The notes beneath the pieces are model-generated. The model did no database searches. It was not told the DNA's origin and saw only the letters and a program-made list of their open reading frames with translations. A stretch of DNA of 64,000 nt from Archivesica marissinica (lineage: Eukaryota; Mollusca; Bivalvia; Venerida; Vesicomyidae): positions 97,911,686 to 97,975,685 of the forward strand of contig CM026390.1 of the NCBI GenBank assembly GCA_014843695.1, written 5' to 3'. Position 1 is the stretch's first letter, and each line of letters starts with the position of its first letter. Positions 11,590 through 52,625 of this stretch are shown here, in pieces. The position numbers and the translations under genes were made by a program.

Positions 11590-12005
11590 CAATGCACTGT
11601 TACGTGCGCACGTGGTTTGACTATCCGTATACACTGTTGCGTGCGCACGTGGTATGACCATCCGTATACACTGTTGCGTGCGCACGTGGTATGACCATCC
11701 GTATACACTGTTGCGTGCGCACGTGGTTTGACCATCCGTATACACTGTTGCGTGCGCACGTGGTTTAACCATCCGTATACACTGGTGCGTGCGCACGTGG
11801 TTTGACCATCCGTATACACTGTTGCGTGCGCACGTGGTTTGACCATCCGTATACACTGTTGCGTGCGCACGTGGTTTGACCATCCGTATACACTGTTGCG
11901 TGCGCACGTGGTTTGACCATCCATATACACTGTTGCGTGCGCACGTGGTTTAACCATCCGTATACACTGTTGCGTGCGCACGTGGTTTAACCATCCGTAT
12001 ACAGA
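11590..12005. repeat. 37-bp minisatellite with CACGTG and GCGTG motifs
   Basis: About 11 highly similar 37-bp units with TTGCGTGCGCACGTGG as the core, separated by TTTGACCATCCGTATACACT. Each unit contains the palindrome GTGCGCAC and overlapping GCGTG and CACGTG motifs. Confidence 0.92.
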
Positions 12006-12216
12006 TGATTTGATCAAATGTATACAGTTACACGCTCTAATAACAAGGTCAAGATGCTTCAAGTGGAACCTTCTCGCAGTGAACAATTGCAAAATACTTG
12101 CCATAGTAGAAACTATTCTTCAATGAGGAAGATAAAAATCTACGCCTACTGGGACATGAGAAGAACTTGACATGGTAATAATAGCTGGAGAGGTGTCATA
12201 TAACCTATTAGGCTAA

Positions 12217-12500
12217 GACGGATCTGTAGTCCAGTGGTAACACGCTGGACTGGTAATCCAACGATCGCAGATGCGATCCCCCGTCTGACCATAATAAAAT
12301 TAACAGTCTTTCAGATGGGACTTTAAACCGAGGTCTCGTGTCGGTGCTGTACACCGTGCACGTAAAAAAAAACAGAGGAGACTCTGGAATGTCTCTCTGT
12401 CTGTATCATTGCACTATCCTCCAACAATCTAAAATGACTAATCTCTTCAGGAGGCGTCGCGCATATTGGCAACAGGTAGCGACGATACATTAACGTAAAC
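12217..12500 (+). mobile_element. SINE S1 copy, near full length
   Basis: Plus-strand copy with box A TAGTCCAGTGG. Box B is altered (ATGCGATCCCCCGTC). The 3' block ends near the TAGCGACGATACATTAACGT region. Confidence 0.86.
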
Positions 12501-12807
12501 ACACACGCATACATAGCCTAAACACCCTCAATAGCAATACATGTAAGAGGTAGAACCCTGTAGGAGGAGTAACCTCTGAATTGTGAATAATAAGGTGATT
12601 AGGGTTTCAGGTAGTAAGCACGTAAACAAAGCCCTCGGAAATATCACATTTATTGGACATACATGTTATACTTTCAGCTATAAATGAAGTAGATACTTCA
12701 GATAGCCTGTGGATTATCGTAGACCTATGTTGATTAGGGAGATTTGTGTTTTGGGGGTATAAATTACCACCAACATGCAGCTTAAGACATTTGCCAACTA
12801 TATATCT
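12501..12807. other. Unassigned sequence 3' of the GGT gene
   Basis: No coding or repeat feature recognised. Confidence 0.4.
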
Positions 12808-13030
12808 ATGGAAGTGGGTGCGCGTTCCCTTCAGGTGCGAAAGGTCCGGAGTTCGAGCCCCGCTGGAGCAGTTACGATTGTGCCCTTAGGCAAGGCATTT
12901 AAATTCCACACTACCTCTTCTCTCTCCTTCATGGCGATGGGTTCCATCATGAATGAGGTCTCGAGAGTGATTAATATAAGTTGAAAGAACTTGTTTCGCA
13001 ATCGAGCTAAAATAAATTTGTATAAACTAT
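12808..13030 (+). mobile_element. SINE S2 copy
   Basis: Plus-strand S2 starting inside box A (GTGGGTGCGCG), with GAGTTCGAGCCCCGCTGGAG and the full 3' tail ending AGCTAAAATAAATTTGTATA. Confidence 0.86.
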
Positions 13031-13049
13031 ATATCTATTATTGTTGGAG

Positions 13050-13320
13050 GTAGACCTCGGGTGTCCCTCAGAGCTGTATTTCAGACACACATGGTCACTC
13101 GGGTAGAACCACTGGCCTTCTGCCAGCTTTTATTGGTGGAGGTAGACCTCGGGTGTCCCTCAGAGCTGTATTTCAGACACGAACATGTACATATAGAGAA
13201 CCACCGACCTTCCACACTTGATATAGTTCAACACCCCCAGTGGGATTCGAACATACATCGGTGAGGGTAACTGATTTGAAGACAACGACCAAATCAATTC
13301 GGCCACTGAGGCTGAGGTGT
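13050..13320 (-). mobile_element. SINE-like repeat, family S6
   Basis: Minus-strand copy of the family also found at 38890-39150 and 37440-37600, recognised by GTTCGAATCCCACTGGG and AAGGTCGGTGGTTCT blocks. A 45-bp piece (GACCTCGGGTGTCCCTCAGA) is duplicated at 13050 and 13140. Confidence 0.65.
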
Positions 13321-13528
13321 TCATTTGTGTTTGCTAGATATATACAGGTAATAGAATATAACGGACATTGATTAGTTCTATTGTGGTATTGCTATCTGTA
13401 AGTATGCATTTTGTCCCATCACTGAATGCCAGTAAAAAAAAAATATCATCATCGCAATCAGTCAACATAATTCAAATTGCCTGTATTGTGAAAAATAAAA
13501 GCGACCAGTCTATATAATTCAGTAACAA
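13321..13528 (-). other. Likely 3' UTR of the GGT gene
   Basis: Directly downstream of the stop codon on the minus strand. No clear minus-strand AATAAA is seen immediately after the stop; one lies near 13127-13133 inside the S6 repeat and could serve. The polyadenylation site is therefore uncertain. Confidence 0.35.
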
Positions 13529-42327
<28,799 letters not shown>

Positions 42328-42335
42328 TCTGTAAT

Positions 42336-42515
42336 TGTATAATACAGAAATGTTCTATAATTTGAAGTAAATTGTGTAATACAGTAATGGTCTATAATTT
42401 GAAGTAAATTGTATAATACAGAAATATTCTATAATTTGAAGTAAATTGTGTAATACAGTAATGGTCTATAATTTGAAGTAAATTGTGTAATACAGTAATG
42501 GTCGATATATGGGAA
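42336..42515. repeat. About 38-bp tandem repeat just upstream of the GGT start
   Basis: Four to five units with TATAATTTGAAGTAAATTGT and ATACAGTAATGG, beginning about 9 bp 5' of the ATG, so probably in the 5' UTR or promoter. Confidence 0.88.
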
Positions 42516-43584
42516 GTGAATTGTGCGTACAGTTTACGTACGTTACATTAAAGTAGGTTATGTCAAATTCACCGGTTATCTCTTAGAGCGACATTACATC
42601 ACAAAAAGCAAATAAAATGCATTTTTTATCACGTATAGATGCATTGCTACTACAAATTCTTCTGAATACATCGAACACTAATATTGAATCAAATTTAACA
42701 GTGGTTGTGGTATACAAACTTTCAAGCTTGATATTAGGATTCCATATAACGGTCATCCAGGCTCCCGAATTGACGTTTATTGTCATTGAAGCCAATACTA
42801 AACACGCGATACATTCATTTAGAGATAATTTAATTAAGATTAGTCTACAAATAATATGCATAGGCACACATGTGAGATATCACGGTAAATATGTAGCATA
42901 ACTCGTGTTATTCAGGATAAACGCTTGGTATTACGCGTGTTATATCAACAAACCGCGTATACGACGTTTGTTTATATGTTGAAATACTCAGTTTGTTTAG
43001 GCAAATATTTGGGAAAATTTATACAATATAATAGCAAACTACATTCTGCAGACATTTGCGTTTTCACCGATGTAGTGTCGCTTTAAGGATAAGCGAACAA
43101 TAAACTTGTCAATACTTAGCAATATTATTCTTACATAGAACTCCCTGTTTTACAATGTTCACTCATATATAAAAAAAAATCGCCCAAATGCATTCATGCA
43201 GTGGCGACTTTAACAAAAGTATGTAGTTAGTTGTGAACGATCCGGTAACCAAACGTGGTGGGGGGGGGTTGCTAGCTCAGCACTCAGTAACGCTCTGGAA
43301 CTGTACCGTTATTGCATCATCGATTGTTTAATAACAGTTTCCTATATATCATATTAGTGCAGGCCCTACATGTATGTGCTACATTTATTAAATACGACAT
43401 CACCCCTAAGGCACGGGTATCACCACAGGCATACCCTGGACCCCCACTTAGTTACTACACACCGGGCACTCATTGCAACACAGAATACATTGTACATGTA
43501 GCATCATATCTATCAAATATCATGTGTAGTCAAAAACAAACAATCTGCGGTTCTGGGAATCTCGCTCGTGTCCGGTAAGTCAAC
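42516..43584. other. Upstream region of GGT, no clear promoter element
   Basis: Contains a poly-G run at about 43259-43268 and AT-rich stretches. No gene seen. Part (from about 43054) is repeated at 50575-51104. Confidence 0.4.
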
Positions 43585-45035
43585 TATACTAGAGGACATA
43601 GAAAGCGCACACTTCAGATAAGTCATCTATACTAGAGGACATAGCAAACGCACACTTCAGATAAGCCATCTATACTAGAGGACATAGAAAGCGCACACTT
43701 CAGATAAGTCATCTATACTAGAGGACATAGAAAGCGCACACTTCGGATAAGTCATCTATACTAGAGGACATAGAAAGCGCACACTTCAGATAAGTCATCT
43801 ATACTAGAGGACATAGAAAGCGCACACTTCAGATAAGTCATCTATACTAGAGGACATAGAAAGCGCACACTTCGGATAAGTCATCTATACTAGAGGACAT
43901 GGAAAGCGCACACTTCGACATAAGTCATCTATACTAGAGGACATAGCAAACGCACACTTCAGATAAGTCATATATACTAGAGGACATAGCAAACGCACAC
44001 TTCAGATAAGTCATATATACTAGAGGACATAGAAAGCGCACACTTCGAATAAGTCATCTATACTAGAGGACATAGAAAGCGCACACTTCGGATAAGTCAT
44101 CTATACTAGAGGACATAGAAAGCGCACACTTCGGATAAGTCATCTATACTAGAGGACATAGAAAGCGCACACTTCGGATAAGTCATCTATACTAGAGGAC
44201 ATAGAAAGCGCACACTTCGGATAAGTCATCTATACTAGAGGACATGGAAAGCGCACACTTCGACATAAGTCATCTATACTAGAGGACATAGAAAGCGCAC
44301 ACTTCAGATAAGTTATCTATACTAGAGGACATAGCAAACGCACACTTCAGATAAGTCATCTATACTAGAGGACATAGAAAGCGCACACTTCAGATAAGTC
44401 ATCTATACTAGAGGACATAGAAAGCGCACACTTCGGATAAGTCATCTATACTAGAGGACATAGAAAACGCACACTTCAGATAAGTCATCTATACTAGAGG
44501 ACATAGAAAGCGCACATTTCAGATAAGTCATCTATACTAGAGGACATAGAAAGCGCACACTTCGGATAAGTCATCTATACTAGAGGACATGGAAAGCGCA
44601 CACTTCGACATAAGTCATCTATACTAGAGGACATAGCAAACGCACACTTCAGATAAGTCATATATACTAGAGGACATAGCAAACGCACACTTCAGATAAG
44701 TCATATATACTAGAGGACATAGAAAGCGCACACTTCGAATAAGTCATCTATACTAGAGGACATAGAAAGCGCACACTTCGGATAAGTCATCTATACTAGA
44801 GGACATAGAAAGCGCACACTTCGGATAAGTCATCTATACTAGAGGACATAGAAAGCGCACACTTCGGATAAGTCATCTATACTAGAGGACATAGAAAGCG
44901 CACACTTCGGATAAGTCATCTATACTAGAGGACATGGAAAGCGCACACTTCGACATAAGTCATCTATACTAGAGGACATAGAAAGCGCACACTTCAGATA
45001 AGTTATCTATACTAGAGGACATAGCAAACGTCGGA
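43585..45035. repeat. 43-bp minisatellite, left arm of expanded element E
   Basis: About 34 units containing CTATACTAGAGGACATAGAA and GCGCACACTTCAGATAAGTC (or CGGATAAGTC). A block of about nine units with a GGAAAGCG variant recurs, showing higher-order duplication. Confidence 0.95.
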
Positions 45036-45200
45036 CTTCGGATAAGTGTGTTTTTACATGAAAAACAATAACTATATAAATACATATATATATATAGTTT
45101 TAAACATTTTGTGAACAAGATGTGATATATCTTTAATGGAATCCTTCGTATTTCGTGTTCATGTAATAATAATCATATAATGTTGGTGTGCGTTTTCTAT
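45036..45200. mobile_element. Core of inverted-repeat element E between two mirror arrays
   Basis: Contains ACATGAAAAACAATAACTAT, TAGTTTTAAACATTTTGTGA and AATGGAATCCTTCGTATTTC: the reverse complement of the core at 37930-38110. Confidence 0.85.
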
Positions 45201-46850
45201 GTCCTCTAGTATATAATGCAGGTGTGCGTTTTCTATGTCCTCTAGTATATAATGTAGGTGTGCGTTTTCTATGTCCTCTAGTATATAATGTAGGTGTGTA
45301 GTTTCTATATCCTCTAGTATATAACGTAGGTGTGCGTTTTCTATGTCCTCTAGTATGTAACGTAGGTGTGCGTTTTCTATGTCCTCTAGTATATAATGTA
45401 GGTGTGCGTTTTCTATGTCCTCTAGTATATAATGTAGATGTGCGTTTTCTATGTCCTCTAGTATATAATGTAGATGCGCGTGTCCTCTATATATAATGTA
45501 GATGTGCGTTTTCTATGTCTTCTAGTATATAATGTAGATGCCGTGTCCTCTAGTATATAATGTAGATGTGCGTTTTCTATGTCCTCTAGTATATAATGTA
45601 GATGTGCGTTTTCTATGTCCTCTAGTATATAATGTAGGTGTGCGTTTTCTATGTCCTCCAGTATATAATGTAGGTGTGCGTTTTCTATGTCCTCTAGTAT
45701 ATAATGTAGATGTGCGTGTCCTCTAGTATATAATGTAGATGCGCTGTCCTCTAGTATATAATGTAGGTGTGCGTTTTCTATGTCCTCTAGTATATAATGT
45801 AGATGTGCGTTTTCTATGTCCTCTAGTATATAATGTAGATGCGCGTGTCCTCTAGTATATAATGTAGATGTGCGTGTCCTCTATATATAATGTAGATGCG
45901 CGTGTCCTCTAGTATATAATGTAGATGTGCGTTTTCTATGTCCTCTAGTATATAATGTAGATGTGCGTTTTCTATGTCCTCTAGTATATAATGTAGATGT
46001 GCGTGTCCTCTAGTATATAATGTAGATGTGCGTGTCCTCTAGTATATAATGTAGATGTGCGTGTCCTCTAGTATATAATGTAGATGTGCGTTTTCTATGT
46101 CCTCTAGTATATAATGTAGATATGCGTGTCCTCTAGTATATAATGTAGATGTGCGTTTTCTATGTCCTCTAGTATATAATGTAGATATGCGTGTCCTCTA
46201 GTATATAATGTAGATGTGCGTTTTCTAGGTCCTCCAGTATATAATGTAGATGTGCGTGTCCTCTAGTATATAATGTAGATGTGCGTGTCCTCTAGTATAT
46301 AATGTAGATGTGCGTGTCCTCTAGTATATAATGTAGATGCGCGTGTCCTCTAGTATATAACGTAGATGTGCGTTTTCTATGTCCTCTAGTATATAACGTA
46401 GATGTGCGTGTCCTCTAGTATATAATGTAGATGTGCGTTTTCTATGTCCTCTAGTATATAATGTAGATGTGCGTGTCCTCTAGTATATAATGTAGATGCG
46501 CGTGTCCTCTAGTATATAATGTAGATGTGCGTGTCCTCTAGTATATAATGTATATGCGCGTTTCCTCTAGTATATAATGTAGATGCGCGTGTCCTCTAGT
46601 ATATAATGTAGATGTGCGTTTTCTATGTCCTCTAGTATATAATGTAGATGTGCGTGTCCTCTAGTATATACTGTAGATGTGCGTGTCCTCTAGTATAAAA
46701 TGTAGATGCGCGTGTCCTCTAGTATATAATGTAGATGCGCGTGTTCTCTAGTATATAATGTAGATGCGCGTGTCCTCTAGTATATAATGTAGATGCGCGT
46801 GTCCTCTAGTATATAATGTAGATGCGCGTGTCCTCTAGTATATAATGTAG
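45185..46850. repeat. 36/29-bp minisatellite, right arm of expanded element E (runs into gap)
   Basis: Units TCCTCTAGTATATAATGTAG plus ATGTGCGTTTTCTATG (36 bp) or ATGTGCGTG (29 bp, lacking 7 bases). The motif is the reverse complement of the left-arm core GAGGACATAGAAA.CGCACAC. The array ends at the N gap. Confidence 0.95.
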
Positions 46851-47850
46851 NNNNNNNNNNNNNNNNNNNNNNNNNNNNNNNNNNNNNNNNNNNNNNNNNN
46901 NNNNNNNNNNNNNNNNNNNNNNNNNNNNNNNNNNNNNNNNNNNNNNNNNNNNNNNNNNNNNNNNNNNNNNNNNNNNNNNNNNNNNNNNNNNNNNNNNNNN
47001 NNNNNNNNNNNNNNNNNNNNNNNNNNNNNNNNNNNNNNNNNNNNNNNNNNNNNNNNNNNNNNNNNNNNNNNNNNNNNNNNNNNNNNNNNNNNNNNNNNNN
47101 NNNNNNNNNNNNNNNNNNNNNNNNNNNNNNNNNNNNNNNNNNNNNNNNNNNNNNNNNNNNNNNNNNNNNNNNNNNNNNNNNNNNNNNNNNNNNNNNNNNN
47201 NNNNNNNNNNNNNNNNNNNNNNNNNNNNNNNNNNNNNNNNNNNNNNNNNNNNNNNNNNNNNNNNNNNNNNNNNNNNNNNNNNNNNNNNNNNNNNNNNNNN
47301 NNNNNNNNNNNNNNNNNNNNNNNNNNNNNNNNNNNNNNNNNNNNNNNNNNNNNNNNNNNNNNNNNNNNNNNNNNNNNNNNNNNNNNNNNNNNNNNNNNNN
47401 NNNNNNNNNNNNNNNNNNNNNNNNNNNNNNNNNNNNNNNNNNNNNNNNNNNNNNNNNNNNNNNNNNNNNNNNNNNNNNNNNNNNNNNNNNNNNNNNNNNN
47501 NNNNNNNNNNNNNNNNNNNNNNNNNNNNNNNNNNNNNNNNNNNNNNNNNNNNNNNNNNNNNNNNNNNNNNNNNNNNNNNNNNNNNNNNNNNNNNNNNNNN
47601 NNNNNNNNNNNNNNNNNNNNNNNNNNNNNNNNNNNNNNNNNNNNNNNNNNNNNNNNNNNNNNNNNNNNNNNNNNNNNNNNNNNNNNNNNNNNNNNNNNNN
47701 NNNNNNNNNNNNNNNNNNNNNNNNNNNNNNNNNNNNNNNNNNNNNNNNNNNNNNNNNNNNNNNNNNNNNNNNNNNNNNNNNNNNNNNNNNNNNNNNNNNN
47801 NNNNNNNNNNNNNNNNNNNNNNNNNNNNNNNNNNNNNNNNNNNNNNNNNN
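46851..47850. other. Assembly gap, exactly 1000 N
   Basis: Fixed-length run of N, a scaffold placeholder, not a measured distance. Confidence 1.
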
Positions 47851-48120
47851 CACCGCGCTTTATTTCCGCTGTCATCTCCATGCCTGTACTACTACTATTA
47901 GCGGGTGCGTCCATACCAACGTCTGTTACACCTTATCTGATGGCTATATTGAATTGGATGCAATCTAATTCGTGTAATTAATGGGAATATAAAACATCTA
48001 AATACAATGAAGAACAAAAGCATCCGTCAACAAAGTCTAGCAACATTAGATATTGCCCTCCCGAAATGTGTATACAGAAACACCTACGCTTCCATTATAC
48101 AGTTTCACATTATTATGGAA

Positions 48121-48381
48121 GGCATCGGTGGTCAAGAGGTATAGATGGCCTTGTCTTCAAAGTACTTGCCCTCACCGTTATATGTTCGCATCCCCCCACT
48201 GGGAGTGTAGAATTATTTCATGTGAGGAAGCTATCCAGCTGGCTTGTGAAAGGTCGGTGGTTCTACCTGGGTGTTTGATCGTGCCTGAAATAAGATGAGT
48301 ACCCGGGGGTTTTCCTTAACCAGTAATAGCTTGAGAGTCGCCTAGGCTATTGGTGAGACATTAAACACCAAACACAAACAA
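48121..48381 (+). mobile_element. SINE-like repeat S6 in the duplicate
   Basis: Counterpart of 38890-39150. Confidence 0.7.
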
Positions 48382-48401
48382 ACATTAGTATATGCACTTA
48401 C

Positions 48402-48527
48402 CTTTTGTAGTAAGTAATAAAATGTCCTCCGCCAATCCCAGAGCTGTGCGGGTTTACCACCCCAATGCACAGGGTGGCGACGATCGCTGCGTCCACTGCG
48501 CTTGCGCCGTGTATCTCCATCATATGG
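48402..48527 (-). CDS. Duplicate of GGT exon 2
   Basis: Base-for-base counterpart of 39171-39296 with the same acceptor and donor. No exon 1 follows upstream in this copy because the equivalent segment is absent. Probably an allelic duplicate in the assembly, not a second gene. Confidence 0.85.
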
Positions 48528-49529
48528 CTGAAATACACGTATAAGAATAATAATTTATAATGATAAGGATTTTCTGCTCGCCCTCCTGGTTGCCGGTGGC
48601 GAGGGAAAATAAACGTAACCACCACTAAGGAGTATTATAATTGTAGCAATAATAAGATTCGGATAATATATTTTGTATTTATTTATTTTTATCATGAAGT
48701 CGATAATAATTATTAACATTATTTTATAATTCAAGTCAAGTAAAAAACATTTCATTTTACATATTTACATATTACAATTTGACATTGAAAACGCACACCT
48801 ACAGAATATAAAGATATATCACATCTTTATTACAAAACACAAACTGAACAACTAAAAATATTCCAAAATGTTTAAAACTATGTATTTATATAGTTATTGT
48901 TTTTCATGTAAAAACACAACTATCCGAAGTGTGCGTTTTCTATGTATACCATTGTATATACACACGAGAGACAGAGGATATCATTAATTAATGAGAGACA
49001 TTACTGGTTTTTCAATTACCTCCCTTGATGGATAAAGTCAGATTTATCCCTAAATGTGTATTGGTCTTTTTAGTTGGAATCCTTTGTTTTTACTGTTGTC
49101 GTCTAAACAGATGTTCCGTTAGGATAAATGTAATTTGATCAAAATCATGTTAATTAATTGAACCAATTTTTTACAGTAATGTATTCCTTGGACATGCTAA
49201 AGGATATCTGTCGAGATTTAATAATTTCACAATTATAAGACGAGAATACGGATGAGAATCGAAAACATGTGGTGCAAAGGAAACAACAACAAAACAGAGG
49301 AAATTAAGTAAGAGGACCAATATACTTTTATAAGTATTCAGGGGCAGTAACTGACTAATGTTTCTCATTGTATGATACTTCTATTATATATTGTTGTTGT
49401 ATGCTTCGAATCTGATGTAAATGCATGTGTAAATAGGCTATCTGATATTATTCATAACATTTCAATTCAGTTTACAATTTGAAATTAAGACATCCAGGTC
49501 TTTAAATATCTTATAAAGACAAAATGTAA

Positions 49530-49754
49530 AGTTCGATCACCCGTCTGACCATAATAAAATTAACAGTCTTTCAGATGGGACTTAAAACCGATGACTCGTG
49601 TCGGTGCTTTACACCATGCACGTAAAAGAACAAGAGGAGACTCTGGAATGGGTCTCTGTCTGTATCATTTCACTATCCTCCACAAATCTAAAATGACTAA
49701 TCTCTTCAGGAGGCGTCGCTCATATGGACACACGGTAACGACGATAAATAAACA
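49530..49754 (+). mobile_element. SINE S1 copy in the duplicate
   Basis: Counterpart of 40299-40523. Confidence 0.85.
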
Positions 49755-49775
49755 TATGCTGCGTGGTTGTGTATA

Positions 49776-50574
49776 TTAACCCTTTCCCTCATAGAAACAC
49801 CTCTTGACGCCATTACCAATATGACATACATTGACAATGTAGTAGCCAAACCAATGTTCATAATAAAGGTCAGAATCTCATGTAGTCCCAGTAATATCTA
49901 TGAAGGTGAGATAGATATGGCGACTACTTATCCACTGCATGATATAAATGGCTGTCGAATGTATGGAGATATAATAGTATAGTAAGCTAAATCTTGTGTA
50001 GTTCTAGTAATATCTATGGAGGTGGGATATATATGGCGACTACTTATCCACTGCATGATAGCTAAATGGCTGTCGTTTTTAGGGAGATATAATAGTATAT
50101 TAACCTAAATCTCATGTAGTCCCAGTAATATTTATGGAGGTGGGATAGATATGGCGACTACTTATCCACTGCATGATACAGCTAAATGGCTGTCGTTTGT
50201 AGGGAGATATAATAGTATATTAACCTAAATCTCATGTAGTCCCAGTAATATCTATGAAGGTGAGATAGATATGGCGACTACTTATCCACTGCATGATATA
50301 AATGGCTGTCGAATGTATGGAGATATAATAGTATAGTAAGCTAAATCTTGTGTAGTTCTAGTAATATCTATGGAGGTGGGATAGATATGGCGACTACTTA
50401 TCCACTGCATGATAGCTAAATGGCTGTCGTTTTTAGGGAGATATAATAGTATATTAACCTAAATCTCATGTAGTCCCAGTAATATTTATGGAGGTGGGAT
50501 AGATATGGCGACTACTTATCCACTGCATGATAGCTAAATGGCTGTCGTTTGTATGGAGATATAATAGTATATTA
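49776..50574. mobile_element. P1 MITE in the duplicate, right end missing
   Basis: Left TTAA end and six internal units present. The element stops after ATAATAGTATATTAA and joins DNA that lies about 1.6 kb further on in copy 1. Confidence 0.88.
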
Positions 50575-51104
50575 ATTTGCGTTTTCACCGATGTAGTGTC
50601 GCTTTAAGGATAAGCGAACAATAAACTTGTCAATACTTAGCAATATTATTCTTACATAGAACTCCCTGTTTTACAATGTTCACTCATATATAAAAAAAAA
50701 TCGCCCAAATGCATTCATGCAGTGGCGACTTTAACAAAAGTATGTAGTTAGTTGTGAACGATCCGGTAACCAAACGTGGTGGGGGGGGGGGTTGTTAGCT
50801 CAGCACTCAGTAACGCTCTGGAACTGTACCGTTATTGCATCATCGATTGTTTAATAACAGTTTCCTATATATCATATTAGTGCAGGCCCTACATGTATGT
50901 GCTACATTTATTAAATACGACATCACCCCTAAGGCACGGGTATCACCACAGGCATACCCTGGACCCCCACTTAGTTACTACACACCGGGCACTCATTGCA
51001 ACACAGAATACATTGTACATGTAGCATCATATCTATCAAATATCATGTGTAGTCAAAAACAAACAATCTGCGGTTCTGGGAATCTCGCTCGTGTCCGGTA
51101 AGTC

Positions 51105-52478
51105 AACTATACTAGAGGACATAGAAAGCGCACACTTCAGATAAGTCATCTATACTAGAGGACATAGCAAACGCACACTTCAGATAAGCCATCTATACTA
51201 GAGGACATAGAAAGCGCACACTTCAGATAAGTCATCTATACTAGAGGACATAGAAAACGCACACTTCGGATAAGTCATCTATACTAGAGGACATAGAAAG
51301 CGCACACTTCAGATAAGTCATCTATACTAGAGGACATAGAAAGCGCACACTTCAGATAAGTCATCTATACTAGAGGACATAGAAAGCGCACACTTCGGAT
51401 AAGTCATCTATACTAGAGGACATGGAAAGCGCACACTTCGACATAAGTCATCTATACTAGAGGACATAGCAAACGCACACTTCAGATAAGTCATATATAC
51501 TAGAGGACATAGCAAACGCACACTTCAGATAAGTCATATATACTAGAGGACATAGAAAGCGCACACTTCGAATAAGTCATCTATACTAGAGGACATAGAA
51601 AGCGCACACTTCGGATAAGTCATCTATACTAGAGGACATAGAAAGCGCACACTTCGGATAAGTCATCTATACTAGAGGACATAGAAAGCGCACACTTCGG
51701 ATAAGTCATCTATACTAGAGGACATAGAAAGCGCACACTTCGAAACACAACAACAAAAACACCAAACACAACAAACAAAACCACACCAAAGTCTATACTA
51801 GAGGACATAGAAAGCGCACACTTCAGATAAGTCATCTATACTAGAGGACATAGAAAGCGCACACTTCGGATAAGTCATCTATACTAGAGGACATAGAAAG
51901 CGCACACTTCAGATAAGTCATCTATACTAGAGGACATAGAAAGCGCACATTTCAGATAAGTCATCTATACTAGAGGACATAGAAAGCGCACACTTCGGAT
52001 AAGTCATCTATACTAGAGGACATGGAAAGCGCACACTTCGACATAAGTCATCTATACTAGAGGACATAGCAAACGCACACTTCAGATAAGTCATATATAC
52101 TAGAGGACATAGCAAACGCACACTTCAGATAAGTCATATATACTAGAGGACATAGAAAGCGCACACTTCGAAATAAGTCATCTATACTAGAGGACATAGA
52201 AAGCGCACACTTCGGATAAGTCATCTATACTAGAGGACATAGAAAGCGCACACTTCGGATAAGTCATCTATACTAGAGGACATAGAAAGCGCACACTTCG
52301 GATAAGTCATCTATACTAGAGGACATAGAAAGCGCACACTTCGGATAAGTCATCTATACTAGAGGACATGGAAAGCGCACACTTCGACATAAGTCATCTA
52401 TACTAGAGGACATAGAAAGCGCACACTTCAGATAAGTTATCTATACTAGAGGACATAGCAAACGTCGGACTTCGGATA
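51105..52478. repeat. 43-bp minisatellite, duplicate of 43585-45035
   Basis: Same unit and order. Interrupted at about 51743-51790 by an A/C-only stretch with no counterpart in copy 1. Confidence 0.94.
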
Positions 52479-52625
52479 AGTGTGTTTTTACATGAAAAAC
52501 AATAACTATATAAATACATATATATATATAGTTTTAAACATTTTGTGAACAAGATGTGATATATCTTTAATGGAATCCTTCGTATTTCGTGTTCATGTAA
52601 TAATAATCATATAATGTTGGTGTGC
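52479..52625. mobile_element. Core of element E, duplicate of 45036-45200
   Basis: Near-identical core between the two mirror arrays of the second copy. Confidence 0.85.

Noticed and set aside
12217..12290. Functional tRNA gene
   Set aside because: Box A and B are present but the sequence is the head of a SINE, the acceptor stem does not close and the SINE body follows directly.
46777..47914. Two open frames of about 358 codons
   Set aside because: They consist almost wholly of the N gap.
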